Shown: piece by piece, positions 1 through 7,886 of the stretch
Position numbering within the stretch: the first letter of the stretch is position 1
Layout: each line of letters opens with the position of its first letter
Source: Syntrophales bacterium
GTDB lineage: Bacteria > Desulfobacterota > Syntrophia > Syntrophales > UBA5619
Length of the DNA: 47,785 nt
Assembly (NCBI GenBank): GCA_030654195.1
Contig: JAURXV010000152.1
Coordinates: forward strand, 1 to 47,785
Direction of reading: 5' to 3'
The notes under the pieces: generated by a model
The model's input: the letters and a program-made list of their open reading frames with translations, nothing else
What the model was told of the DNA's origin: nothing
Databases searched by the model: none
Translations under genes and position numbers: made by a program

Positions 1-450
1 CGGAAGAAAACGGTCGTAATAGCCGCCTCCGTAGCCCACCCGTCTTCCCTGCCTGTCGAAGGCCACGGCAGGGATGAGAACCGCATCGATCTCCTCCCGC
101 GGCACGGGTATCAGCCGATCGGCCTTCGGTTCGCGAATCCCGTAGTGGCCCGTTTCAAGCTCGTCGAAGCCGCCGAGAAGGCAGGGCATAAGCACCCGCC
201 CCTCCGGACGGCAGAGAGGAACGACGATCCGCTTCCCTGCATCCCAGCCCCACACGATCAACTCGTCGGTCACAACCTCGCTTCCGAAACTGAGGTAAAC
301 CATCAGCGTGGATGACTCCCGGATCTCCCGGAGCTCCATGAGCCGCCGGACGATCTCACCACTCTTCGCCGCAATCACCTCCAACGGCATGGCGTTTCTC
401 AGCGTCATGATCTTTTTTCGGATCCCCCTCTTGTCGGTCATTTCATCCAT
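1..450 (-). CDS. 5-formyltetrahydrofolate cyclo-ligase, 3' end outside window
   Basis: The enzyme (5,10-methenyl-THF synthetase family) converts 5-formyl-THF to 5,10-methenyl-THF with ATP in cytosolic one-carbon metabolism. The reverse strand reads from [15 protein letters not shown] through a basic N-terminal helix and a VYLSFGSEV strand to the family hallmark [13 protein letters not shown], which is cut by the left window edge. That hallmark is the nucleotide-binding loop, so only a short C-terminal piece is missing. I start at 450 because GGAG lies six bases upstream; a second in-frame ATG at 441 is possible. The neighbour radC points the same way, about 200 bases upstream. The family call is firm; the exact start is less so. 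Confidence 0.88.
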   Translation of the reverse strand, partial: MDEMTDKRGIRKKIMTLRNAMPLEVIAAKSGEIVRRLMELREIRESSTLMVYLSFGSEVVTDELIVWGWDAGKRIVVPLCRPEGRVLMPCLLGGFDELETGHYGIREPKADRLIPVPREEIDAVLIPAVAFDRQGRRVGYGGGYYDRFLP

Positions 451-499
451 CTTCAACTCCCACTCCAATCCCGGCAACCCCGTTACAAGTCTCCCAACC

Positions 500-569
500 G
501 TCATGCCCGCGAAAAGCGGCATTCGGAAATCGCTGTCGCGACCGGACTCCGGGTCAAGCCCGGAATGAC
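500..569. repeat. REP-like imperfect inverted repeat
   Basis: GTCATGCCCG on the left is matched by CGGAATGAC on the right. Between them are two smaller palindromic cores, GCCCGCGAAAAGCGGC and CCGGGTCAAGCCCGG. This layout is typical of intergenic repetitive palindromes in proteobacteria. It lies between radC and the cyclo-ligase gene and overlaps no credible gene. Copies elsewhere in the genome are expected but cannot be seen here. Confidence 0.5.
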
Positions 570-651
570 AACGGACGGGCGCCCCGCCTATCCCTTCCCC
601 CTCATCTCGGTCACCAGGCCGTCTTTGTTACTGTCTGCCGTCCGAATGTCG

Positions 652-1314
652 TCATCGAATCAGCCCGGCTTCCTGAAAGCTGAAATAGCCCTTCCGGGTC
701 ACTATCACATGATCCAGAACGCGCAAGCCGAGGATCTTCGCTGCTTCGGTTAATTGTTCGTGCATCCGCAAATCGGCCTCGCTCGGCTGTAGGTCGCCGG
801 ATGGGTGATTGTGGGCGAAGATGACAGCGGCAGCACGGTCGGCGATAACGTCGGCGAACACCTCGCGCGGATGAACCGAATTCTTGTCGAGAAGTCCGAT
901 CGTTACCACCCGCTTTTCGATAACCTCGTTTGCGCCGTTCAGGGAAATGCAGACGAAATACTCTTGCTGTTTTCCGGCAATGTCGGCCACCAGCGGCAAC
1001 ACATCCTGTGCGACCGTGATCTTGACGGTGTCTTTTAGTAGGTGCCGCCGGGCGAGTTCAAAGGCTGACAGGATTTGCCCGGCCTTGGCAAGTCCCACAC
1101 CGGGAACGGCCTGCAAGTGATCGAGCGTTAACCCGGTCTTGTGCTCCCGAATCAACCCGGCCACCTGCCGGGCAATCGTGCGCACATCAACGCCAGCCGT
1201 GCCCATGCCGAGAATCGCGGCGACAAGTTCCTCATCGGTCAGGGCAGAAGCACCCTTCTCCCGCAGCTTTTCGCGCGGGCGGCTGTGTTCCGGAAGGTCT
1301 TTGATGGTTTTCAT
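652..1314 (-). CDS. radC: RadC/JAB-domain protein
   Basis: A 220-residue RadC-family protein. Residues 1-60 form the UPF0758 N-terminal region (KDLPEHSRPREKL). A helix-hairpin-helix-like segment, VPGVGLAKAG, lies near residue 70. The C-terminal JAB/MPN metalloprotease-like domain carries HNHPSGDLQPSEAD with the metal-ligand pattern HxH...S...D at about 168-181. The open frame extends to 1488, but ATG 1314 has GAGGA eight bases upstream and starts where family members start. The biochemical role of RadC is unsettled despite the name; homologues cluster with mobile and defence genes, as here beside a methyltransferase operon and a type I restriction system. The upstream 400 bases hold two unusual palindromic clusters, one only 20 bases before the start. 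Confidence 0.9.
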   Translation of the reverse strand: MKTIKDLPEHSRPREKLREKGASALTDEELVAAILGMGTAGVDVRTIARQVAGLIREHKTGLTLDHLQAVPGVGLAKAGQILSAFELARRHLLKDTVKITVAQDVLPLVADIAGKQQEYFVCISLNGANEVIEKRVVTIGLLDKNSVHPREVFADVIADRAAAVIFAHNHPSGDLQPSEADLRMHEQLTEAAKILGLRVLDHVIVTRKGYFSFQEAGLIR

Positions 1315-1333
1315 GGCTGTCTTCCTCGTCTCT

Positions 1334-1365
1334 ATCCGGACACAATGTCCGGATTCCTGTCCGGG
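1334..1365. repeat. Three-arm palindrome just upstream of radC
   Basis: ATCCGGACA, three bases, then its reverse complement TGTCCGGAT form a nine-base-pair hairpin. A third arm, TGTCCGGG, follows three to four bases later and could pair instead with the first arm. It starts 20 bases upstream of the chosen radC start codon, so it would lie in the radC leader or promoter. It has the same plan as the cluster at 1518-1552. Confidence 0.7.
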
Positions 1366-1517
1366 TAACCCTGTCTGGTGCGCCGGGACGGTGGCGCCCG
1401 GACATCTCAGCGAGACCCTTGGCCCAATAGCCCTTTCCTCGATGGTGATGATGTGCCATCCCGCCATAATGGCGCTTTTTTTGCGCAATTCTAATTCCTG
1501 AACTACAAAGCAACCGA

Positions 1518-1552
1518 AATCGCGACACTCTGTCGCGAAAAGTGTCGCGATT
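1518..1552. repeat. Three-arm palindrome between methyltransferase operon and radC
   Basis: AATCGCGACACT and its exact reverse complement AGTGTCGCGATT flank an 11-base centre. The centre itself contains a further TGTCGCGA arm, so the first arm can pair with either of two downstream copies (three- or 15-base loop). It lies 27 bases beyond the end of the 45-residue ORF. It could be a transcript-stabilising or terminating structure, a protein-binding site, or a repetitive element. Confidence 0.75.
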
Positions 1553-1578
1553 CCAAGCCTTTCGCTCCAGCGAACACC

Positions 1579-1716
1579 TCATAGCGACAGCACAAGCAAG
1601 CCACTCTTGCCGTCATGAACGAACCACCTCATATCAGGCAGCTCGTCCAGCATTGACAGGCTGCATCTGCCGCCAGCATCGAAAGAAAGTATTCGATGTA
1701 CAAGGTTAGTCGCCAT
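1579..1716 (-). CDS. Hypothetical 45-residue protein, last gene of the DGQHR operon
   Basis: ATG at 1716 lies five bases after the methyltransferase stop codon and opens a 45-codon frame beginning MATNLVHRILSFDAGG and ending SGLLVLSL. The short gap suggests co-transcription and perhaps reinitiation; only an AAGAAG stretch overlapping the upstream stop could serve as ribosome binding site. The composition is that of a small soluble protein with a hydrophobic C-terminal end and no obvious signal peptide. I do not recognise a family. It may be a genuine accessory peptide of the modification module or a chance frame. Confidence 0.35.
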   Translation of the reverse strand: MATNLVHRILSFDAGGRCSLSMLDELPDMRWFVHDGKSGLLVLSL

Positions 1717-1720
1717 CTGT

Positions 1721-2851
1721 TTACTTCTTGGGCTCAAGTGTAAAGATCAATTCTTTTGCCATTTGTCGTGCTTGTCGACCTTTGCCAGTCTCAGCCATGC
1801 GCACATTTCCCCCAAGAGTACTGAACTTACTGTTCACTGTCTTGGTTTTTACTACAAAAAGGCCCGCCGCCGTCTCTCTGATGATCTCGCCGGAAAGTCC
1901 GTTTGAGCAATCATGGTCGGGAAATGTCAGGATTGCCTTGGCACCCCTCTCTGCAACAGTCCCCAGAAGTTCCTGCAACGCAGCGAATGCATGTGTTTTG
2001 ACGCTGAACTTCGACTGTGGACGCAGACTGCGGGCCGGATACCTTCCAACACCGGACACTTCGCCGGATGCACCTACGGCAATCGTTTCAAGCACATGGT
2101 AGAAACGGCTGTACTGAACGCTGGAATACGGTGGATCAATAAAGACCAGATCACCTGCCTGCAACTGGTTTGCCATAGTGTTTGCGTCAGCCACTCGTGC
2201 CCGCGCCTTTATCCTGGCATGTTGAGGCGCAATCACTCGCAATGCCTGTTGCGTGCAGACCGTGATGTCTCTGCTCCACGCTTCCTTAAGAAATCTCTTT
2301 GCTGTGCTTGTGGGTTGGAATGGCTGCGCCGTGTGTCCGGGTGATGCGGCGCAACGGCTGGCCGCAAAGATCAACGCGGCAAGTGCTAAGGTGTGGACCG
2401 GTTCATGTTCGGGAATGGCGCAGCGAAGAATGTCAATCCACGTGGCCTGCAACGGGCTGAAGTAGTGACCACCGTAAGCATGGGTAACCGGCCACGCCCT
2501 CCGGGCTTCGCTCCAATCCCGGAATGCCGCAACATCTCCACGGGTAAGGATCCCGACTTCGGGAATTCGGATACGCGGGAATGATTGTTGCGCCGCCCCA
2601 AACCATTCTTCCCAAATCCGATCTGCATCCAATGGTTTGTCGCGAGCAATGATTGCTTCCGTGAGGATGACGGAGAACATTTGAAGGTCCGAAGCCAGAA
2701 CCGGCAATGCCGCTTGTTGGGCAACGAAACACGCCACTGCACCGGACCCGGCAAAGAGATCAACAAAACGTTTTGCGTCCGCGCACTCGACACGAAGCAA
2801 CGTGCCAAGTCCATTTTGTAGCATCCAGCGTTTTGAACCCATGTACTTCAT
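1721..2851 (-). CDS. D12-class N6-adenine DNA methyltransferase
   Basis: A 376-residue Dam-like methyltransferase that would transfer a methyl group from SAM to adenine N6 in DNA. The N-terminal YMGSK motif (residues 3-7) and FVDLFAGSGAVA (29-40) form the SAM-binding part. The catalytic DPPY sits at 239-242, followed by SSVQYSRFYHVLETI, as in D12-type enzymes of the COG3392 type. Its ATG overlaps the stop of the preceding gene as ATGA, so translation is coupled. No cognate endonuclease is recognisable beside it, so it may act as a solitary modification gene or as the marking arm of the three-gene DGQHR cassette. The recognition site cannot be read from the sequence. Confidence 0.87.
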   Translation of the reverse strand: MKYMGSKRWMLQNGLGTLLRVECADAKRFVDLFAGSGAVACFVAQQAALPVLASDLQMFSVILTEAIIARDKPLDADRIWEEWFGAAQQSFPRIRIPEVGILTRGDVAAFRDWSEARRAWPVTHAYGGHYFSPLQATWIDILRCAIPEHEPVHTLALAALIFAASRCAASPGHTAQPFQPTSTAKRFLKEAWSRDITVCTQQALRVIAPQHARIKARARVADANTMANQLQAGDLVFIDPPYSSVQYSRFYHVLETIAVGASGEVSGVGRYPARSLRPQSKFSVKTHAFAALQELLGTVAERGAKAILTFPDHDCSNGLSGEIIRETAAGLFVVKTKTVNSKFSTLGGNVRMAETGKGRQARQMAKELIFTLEPKK

Positions 2852-3702
2852 AAAAGTTGATCCTTATACATGCTCAAGTATTTCGGTTCCACAATCTGAA
2901 AATCGAGGAAGCTCGGACACCATTCAGGTTTTCTTTGGGCATTCCAGAACCGATTGCTGCTGCCTAAAACCTCGTCAACGAATTTCCGAAATTTGATCAT
3001 GCGATGATAAGCGATCAACTGAACGTTCTCGGTGTCGGGATACGATTCAGTCTTTGGAATAGGGGCGTCCGAGAGTTCAACGTTTGCGATCTTTTCCACT
3101 CGTGCTTTCAGATACGCCTCATCCAACGCCTGAAACTTCGGGAACTGGTTGATGTGATCAAAGTAGTTGGCTTTGCTTCGGTGGCCGCTGTCAGAACGCG
3201 CTTGCCCTTCTTCGTTCTTCGTGAAGAATGGGTCAGCCGCAAACCGCGCATGATTCTTCACGGTCTTCCAGTAGAATTTGTGTTCACGATCACCACTTTG
3301 TCTCTTCGTGATGTGACAAATGTACTGCCCACCCCTCACTTCCACCTGGAGGATTCTTCTTTTTCTCTGCAATTGAAAATACCCGAGAAGGTGCGCGAAG
3401 GCTCGGATTGAGTAATGGCTTGAGTAATAGCCAGAGACGGAAGACCACAAGGGGCTGGCCTTCGTGAGAGAGGTGGAAACAAGGAAGCTGTGAACCGACC
3501 GATGCCACATCTCAACCGATGCCGTTGCGAAAAGCGCAAGCGTTGCGGCGTCAACGGTACTTATTTCCCCTGTCGCCGTATCGACGATAGTGGCCAATTT
3601 CTCAGATAAGGTGCCCGGAGCCGGGAGTGCCTTGGTGGCACTCCTATGCTGAAGGCCGCTGAACATTACGTCGATCTGTTGACTGATGGTATCCGCAGGC
3701 AT
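2848..3702 (-). CDS. Unknown protein encoded between DGQHR protein and adenine methyltransferase
   Basis: A 284-residue soluble protein with no signal peptide or membrane segment. I do not recognise a named family. The segment SGYYSSHYSIRAFAHLLGYF near residues 90-110 resembles the YY..H...A helices of HEPN-like folds, but this is only a visual impression. The C-terminal half is charged and rich in aromatic residues. It starts six bases after the DGQHR gene, with GGAAG inside the end of that gene as ribosome binding site, and overlaps the methyltransferase start by four bases. This locks it into the operon, so it is probably a partner of the DGQHR protein or the methyltransferase. It is the best candidate here for a new effector or specificity factor. 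Confidence 0.75.
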   Translation of the reverse strand: MPADTISQQIDVMFSGLQHRSATKALPAPGTLSEKLATIVDTATGEISTVDAATLALFATASVEMWHRSVHSFLVSTSLTKASPLWSSVSGYYSSHYSIRAFAHLLGYFQLQRKRRILQVEVRGGQYICHITKRQSGDREHKFYWKTVKNHARFAADPFFTKNEEGQARSDSGHRSKANYFDHINQFPKFQALDEAYLKARVEKIANVELSDAPIPKTESYPDTENVQLIAYHRMIKFRKFVDEVLGSSNRFWNAQRKPEWCPSFLDFQIVEPKYLSMYKDQLL

Positions 3703-3708
3703 TTGCAG

Positions 3709-5088
3709 TCACTTCCCAAGTTTAGAGAACACCATTTGACGATTTTGGTCAGCGAGCGCCGATACCTCATTGGGCTTTGTAGTCTTGCTGATATTGTTCT
3801 TGCCGGCCACAACTGCCCACAATGAATTCCGAAAACGCCCGATGCCGCCGCTTCCCAGGTACCCGCGTTCTTTGAACTTGTCCTTACCGATGAATACACC
3901 GTCTTCAAGGAGATTGGCCCTAGCGGCGACATCTTTGAGCCAATCGGTCAGGGTCGCCAGTGCCTTGTCCGAGACGAGTGAGACTTTCTCTTCCTTGAGT
4001 TTCCAAATCATCGCCGGAATCAGGGCGATCACTGAAACCAGGATGCGACCTTGGTAGGCGACATTCTGCGGGGTGAGTTCAATCTTCTTAAAGTGGGACT
4101 TGCTTTCGAACCTGCCTGATGCTTGCAGCCATGCCGTGAGGCACTGGGAGAGGAATTCCGTCTGCATCACCAAACTGCGAATGTCATGTTTCTCCATTGT
4201 GTCGAGCACATCCTCAATTGCGCCGTTGAGAGTGGCAAGGGTGATAACATCCTTAACACCGTAGCGAATACCGGGAATCTGGATCATGCCAACCAGCGGA
4301 CCGGTTTCGAGCATCAGTTTGCGGCCGATGTCCTGTGCCCGTTCCTTCAGATCGAGGACTTCACGCGCACCGCGAGCGGTTGGAAACAAATCGGCCACAA
4401 GGGAGCGGTCAACCTTCTTCTGGTAGAAATTGACGTCAATGAAGATTTGCGCCTGTTTGCGCGGTGGACCATCCGCCGGATCCAAGTCCAGAAACACTTC
4501 TGCCGGGATCTCCCATCGGGCATTGATATCCTTCTCGCGCCTGATGCAAATGGCAAGATATGCTCCATTGATACGGTGCTGACCATCTATCACCGAGAAG
4601 TTCAGTTTGTCGTCGTTCTCGTCGAAGATCAGATTTGCCGCGCCGGGCTCCTTCGGGATATCGATGTCTTCGATCTTTGCTCCGTTTACGTGGAGCAACA
4701 CATTGGAGAAGGTTGGAAATTCGCTACGTTGAAAGCCGATGACTTTGCCGACTTTCGGCGGCCATTCCCTGCCGGGTTCGTGTTTCTTCGGCTGATAGAT
4801 GTCCTTGAAGTATTTGTTCACATGGTCGGGCGCGTCCAGGATTTCCTCTTGAAGTAAGTATGCGGCAATCGCCGCGACGCGCTTCCAGTCCAAGGAGCGT
4901 TGAATTGCCTTCACTTTCTCCGGGTCGCGGTGGGGCGAATGCGGCGTGCCGGGCCACCATTCCATCAGTTTGGCGACGTCTAGCGCGCACAGGCAATGCT
5001 GCTTGTCTTGTAGGTTGCTGGGCGCAAAAGGGTTCTCCGGTACGATTACCGATAGCCGCTGTATTGACGGCGCTTTTCTCGTGCTCAT
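3709..5088 (-). CDS. DGQHR-domain protein (DndB/DpdB-like)
   Basis: A 459-residue protein with the signature FSVIDGQHRINGAY (DGQHR at about 168-172). Next comes a ParB-like fold region containing IFIDVNFYQKKVDRSLVADLF, as in DGQHR proteins. Known members include DndB, which regulates phosphorothioation genes, and DpdB of the 7-deazapurine DNA modification cluster. No other dnd or dpd genes are present, so the substrate is open. I use ATG 5088, preceded by AAAGGCGG at good spacing, rather than the upstream start at 5109. It leads the operon DGQHR - unknown - adenine methyltransferase - small ORF. The upstream gap of about 250 bases contains repeats that could be operators. Domain identity is firm; a role in DNA modification is inferred from neighbours. 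Confidence 0.85.
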   Translation of the reverse strand: MSTRKAPSIQRLSVIVPENPFAPSNLQDKQHCLCALDVAKLMEWWPGTPHSPHRDPEKVKAIQRSLDWKRVAAIAAYLLQEEILDAPDHVNKYFKDIYQPKKHEPGREWPPKVGKVIGFQRSEFPTFSNVLLHVNGAKIEDIDIPKEPGAANLIFDENDDKLNFSVIDGQHRINGAYLAICIRREKDINARWEIPAEVFLDLDPADGPPRKQAQIFIDVNFYQKKVDRSLVADLFPTARGAREVLDLKERAQDIGRKLMLETGPLVGMIQIPGIRYGVKDVITLATLNGAIEDVLDTMEKHDIRSLVMQTEFLSQCLTAWLQASGRFESKSHFKKIELTPQNVAYQGRILVSVIALIPAMIWKLKEEKVSLVSDKALATLTDWLKDVAARANLLEDGVFIGKDKFKERGYLGSGGIGRFRNSLWAVVAGKNNISKTTKPNEVSALADQNRQMVFSKLGK

Positions 5089-5174
5089 AATCCGCCTTTC
5101 TCGCAACACTCATCGGTTGCCGTCAAATCATGTCTCCAAAACCTAATCTTCTTCTAAACAACTGTAGCCACTTT

Positions 5175-5192
5175 CATTAGTGTCCATTAGTG
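5175..5192. promoter_or_regulatory. Tandem CATTAGTG repeats upstream of the DGQHR operon
   Basis: CATTAGTG occurs twice with a ten-base period, one DNA turn, 87 bases upstream of the DGQHR start. The same 250-base gap also holds an AT-rich TACATTATGTA palindrome near 5264 and GCGACT/AGTCGC arms around it. Two binding sites on the same DNA face would suit a regulator, possibly the DGQHR protein itself, since DndB is an autoregulator. That role is inference. I see no other gene in 5089-5341. Confidence 0.35.
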
Positions 5193-5341
5193 CCCGAGGA
5201 TCGCGGTGTACTTTCTGCTTCATTTCAACACGCTATTACTCTATCCGATTCGGGCGACTATTGCACTACATTATGTATAAAAGTCGCTTTAGGCAGACAT
5301 TTGTCGCCCCTCCATCGGACTTATGCCTCTTTGCGACCATT

Positions 5342-7798
5342 CTACCCTTCGCCCCACACCTCCGCCAGCTTCTCCTGAATCTTCTTCTCGAACACCTCGA
5401 TCAGTTTCCGGTTCGCCTCCACCAACGCCCGCTCCACCTCCAACTCCGCCACAATCCTGTGCTGGATGTCGATGGGCGGGAGGGGGACGGAGACATTCTT
5501 TAATGCGTTCCCATTGAACTGGGGTTGTCCACCACCGGTGACCAATGACTTTGCTTGCGCCCAGTAAGCATCCGTCTGAGCAAAAGCCCAGTAGTAACCG
5601 GGTAAGACAGCGGTAGTTAAGCGTATGCGGATGAGATACGAAGCAAATACCGCCGTTTCATTTGAATCAAACAATAGCGTCTTGCCATATGTGGCACCTG
5701 TTCTGGCAACAAGCACATCGTTACGCATGAGAAGATACGGTTTTGCTTCATCGTTCAAGTCGACAAACTTCACCGCCGACTCAGACAATCTTCCATCTTG
5801 CGTAATATCCGTAATTCGGATGAACCTCGCATGGCCCTCGTCTTTCGCGCTTGCCGTCAACCCGTACTCCAACGAGGCAATATCTGCGAGTGGTTTGATC
5901 GACCACGTGGGATCTATCTTGATGGTGGGTTTGTAGTTGGCGAGGATCTGGCGGGCGCCTTCGATGATCTTCCGGTAGCCCTCCAACTCCGCCACCATCT
6001 GCTGCTGAATCGACAGGGGCGGCAAAGGGATTTCGAGATGAGAGAAACTCGTCTTGGATATTTCCTTGAACGTTCCGCCCGAAGCCATTTGGTCCATCAC
6101 GGGCACGAGTCGCGCCACGGCATAGGCAACGTAGCGCTCATTAACTTGGTCAAAGTCGTCTATGACAATATTCTTGAACCCTTGATTGGTTGCCATTGGC
6201 TCCAAAGCAAGGCCAATCCGCCCGATCGTCGCTCGCGATGAAACCAAAACCGTTCGCTTTGGTAGCAGAACGGCAGAGGAGTTCTTCAGACCAGTTTCAG
6301 AGATCGTGCGCTGGGTATTCTTGATTTCTGTGAACGATTCACCTTGTGGGAGATCAACGAGAGTCACCCAGCGGATGTCACCACCCCAGTATTCCGGTAC
6401 GGTCGACGAGGGCGTTCCTCCTGATTCGATGGTAAAGAAGCGCGCATCCCCCAATTTCACCATCGGCCACTTGCTTTGGACGGCGACGGCCTTGCGGTAG
6501 CGGTCACCGGAGAGGATGATGTGGGGGGATTCCAGAAGCCGCTTGCGGCTGATGGTCAGAGCCAATTTGCTTTCTTGTGTTTTTTGTTCCTTTTTGTGGC
6601 CATCCAGTATCTCGAACGCTTCCGGCAGGTCGTTCTTCCCGTTCGGTCTTCGCTGCGCGCCGAGTTCAAAGCCGTCGCTCTCCACCTTCACGAACAGGAC
6701 TTCATCCGTCCGCCGGGCCAGGTTGCGGTCCAGGAACAGGATGCTCGTCTTGACGCCGGAATAGGGATTGAACACGCCGGCAGGCAGACTGACCACGGCC
6801 CAGAGATAGTTCTCGACGAGCATCTTCCGCAGGGCCTTGTAAGCGTTCTGGCCCTGGAAGATTATCCCTTCCGGCACGATGATGCCGGCCCGGCCTCCAG
6901 AGTTGAGATGCTCGGCCATGTAGTCCACGAATAGCACTTCACTGCGCTTGGCCTTGATCGAAAACCGGTTGTGGGGGCGAATGCCGCCTTTGGGCGACAT
7001 GAACGGCGGGTTGGCAAGGATCACGTCGCACCGCTCGTCCCACCGCTCCTCGCTGGTGAGCGTGTCGTACTCGTGAATGACCGGGTTCGGGAAGCCGTGC
7101 AGGTACAGATTCGCGCGGGAGAGGCGCACCATGTCCGGCGCGATGTCGTAGCCGCGAAAGTTGGTCATCAGCCGGGCGCGTTCATCCGGGGTAAGGTTCT
7201 CGTTGTTTATCAAGATGTGCTTGAACGCCGAAACGAGAAAGCCCGCGGTACCGCAGGCGGGGTCGAGGACGGTTTCGTGCTTCTTCGGATCCACCACAGC
7301 GACGATAAAGTCAATAACGTAGCGGGGCGTGCGGAACTGCCCGGCATCACCCTGGGTGCCGAGAACGGACAGCAGGTATTCAAAGGCGTCGCCTAGACGT
7401 TCGCTGTGGTCATAGGAGAAACCGGCGATTTCTTTCAGGAAGAGGTTGAGGGTTTCAGGATCGCGGTACGGCAGGAACACCCCTTTGAAGATGTCCCGGA
7501 AAAGCTGGGGAATGTTCCTGTTTTCGTTCATCTTCTCGATGCCCTCGGCATAGAGAAGCAGGCGTTCATGGCCGCCGAGCCGCTTGTCGAGCAGGTTGGC
7601 CCAGCGGTACTTCTTGAAGTCGCCGGTGAAGAATGTCGCCTTGCCGCCGAGTTCCTCGGACTGGCGGTCCATGTCGTCCATGAATTTGTAAATCAGGGCG
7701 ATGGTGATCTGTTCCACCTGCGATTTCGGGTCGGGCACCTTGCCGACCAGGATGTCGCGCGCGGAGTCAATGCGGGATTTGGTTTCGGTATCAAGCAT
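5342..7798 (-). CDS. Type I restriction-modification HsdM-HsdS fusion protein
   Basis: An 818-residue single polypeptide joining modification and specificity subunits. Residues 1-420 are HsdM: an N-terminal helical domain, QFRTPRYVI near 154, SAM motif VLDPACGTAGFL at 177-188 and catalytic NPPF at 263-266. Residues 430-818 are HsdS with two target recognition domains, each ending in the typical motif (IPLPPLSIQQQMVAELE and VPLPPIDIQHRIVAELE) followed by a coiled helix. The subunits normally come from separate genes, and no frameshift is needed for the fusion. Its ATG overlaps the 28-codon ORF by eight bases, so the two may be coupled. With HsdR upstream it would methylate adenines in a bipartite target and license ATP-dependent cleavage. 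Confidence 0.93.
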   Translation of the reverse strand: MLDTETKSRIDSARDILVGKVPDPKSQVEQITIALIYKFMDDMDRQSEELGGKATFFTGDFKKYRWANLLDKRLGGHERLLLYAEGIEKMNENRNIPQLFRDIFKGVFLPYRDPETLNLFLKEIAGFSYDHSERLGDAFEYLLSVLGTQGDAGQFRTPRYVIDFIVAVVDPKKHETVLDPACGTAGFLVSAFKHILINNENLTPDERARLMTNFRGYDIAPDMVRLSRANLYLHGFPNPVIHEYDTLTSEERWDERCDVILANPPFMSPKGGIRPHNRFSIKAKRSEVLFVDYMAEHLNSGGRAGIIVPEGIIFQGQNAYKALRKMLVENYLWAVVSLPAGVFNPYSGVKTSILFLDRNLARRTDEVLFVKVESDGFELGAQRRPNGKNDLPEAFEILDGHKKEQKTQESKLALTISRKRLLESPHIILSGDRYRKAVAVQSKWPMVKLGDARFFTIESGGTPSSTVPEYWGGDIRWVTLVDLPQGESFTEIKNTQRTISETGLKNSSAVLLPKRTVLVSSRATIGRIGLALEPMATNQGFKNIVIDDFDQVNERYVAYAVARLVPVMDQMASGGTFKEISKTSFSHLEIPLPPLSIQQQMVAELEGYRKIIEGARQILANYKPTIKIDPTWSIKPLADIASLEYGLTASAKDEGHARFIRITDITQDGRLSESAVKFVDLNDEAKPYLLMRNDVLVARTGATYGKTLLFDSNETAVFASYLIRIRLTTAVLPGYYWAFAQTDAYWAQAKSLVTGGGQPQFNGNALKNVSVPLPPIDIQHRIVAELEVERALVEANRKLIEVFEKKIQEKLAEVWGEG

Positions 7799-7877
7799 GA
7801 CGCAGCCCCATGCGGTCGGAATTTGAGGTCACAAATTGTGACCTCAAATTCCAAAACTCATCTAATATTTCTGCCAT
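7791..7877 (-). CDS. 28-residue ORF with an ORF6N-like core motif, between hsdR and hsdMS
   Basis: ATG 7877 has an excellent ribosome binding site (AGGAG, seven bases before the start) nine bases after the hsdR stop. The 28 codons read MAEILDEFW followed by NLRSQFVTSNSDRMGLR, then stop; the stop overlaps the hsdMS start. The second part closely resembles the conserved centre of ORF6N-domain proteins, which usually continue into a PYAFTEQG segment that is absent here. ORF6N genes are often found inside type I restriction operons. The DNA for NLRSQFVTSN is at the same time a perfect palindrome. It may be a pruned ORF6N gene, a leader peptide tuning hsdMS translation, or a mobile palindrome that happens to be translated. 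Confidence 0.55.
   Translation of the reverse strand: MAEILDEFWNLRSQFVTSNSDRMGLRHA
7818..7852. repeat. Perfect 35-bp palindrome inside the hsd operon
   Basis: GGAATTTGAGGTCACAA, one central base, and its exact reverse complement. It lies wholly inside the 28-codon ORF, 20 bases before the hsdMS start codon. In RNA it would form a 17-base-pair hairpin with a minimal loop that could block ribosomes or divide the transcript. In DNA it could bind a dimeric regulator or act as a recombination or insertion target. Confidence 0.9.
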
Positions 7878-7886
7878 CTTATTCTC

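Noticed and set aside
5175-5192. Possible CRISPR-like repeat
   Set aside because: Only two copies of eight bases and no spacers; no cas genes in the window.
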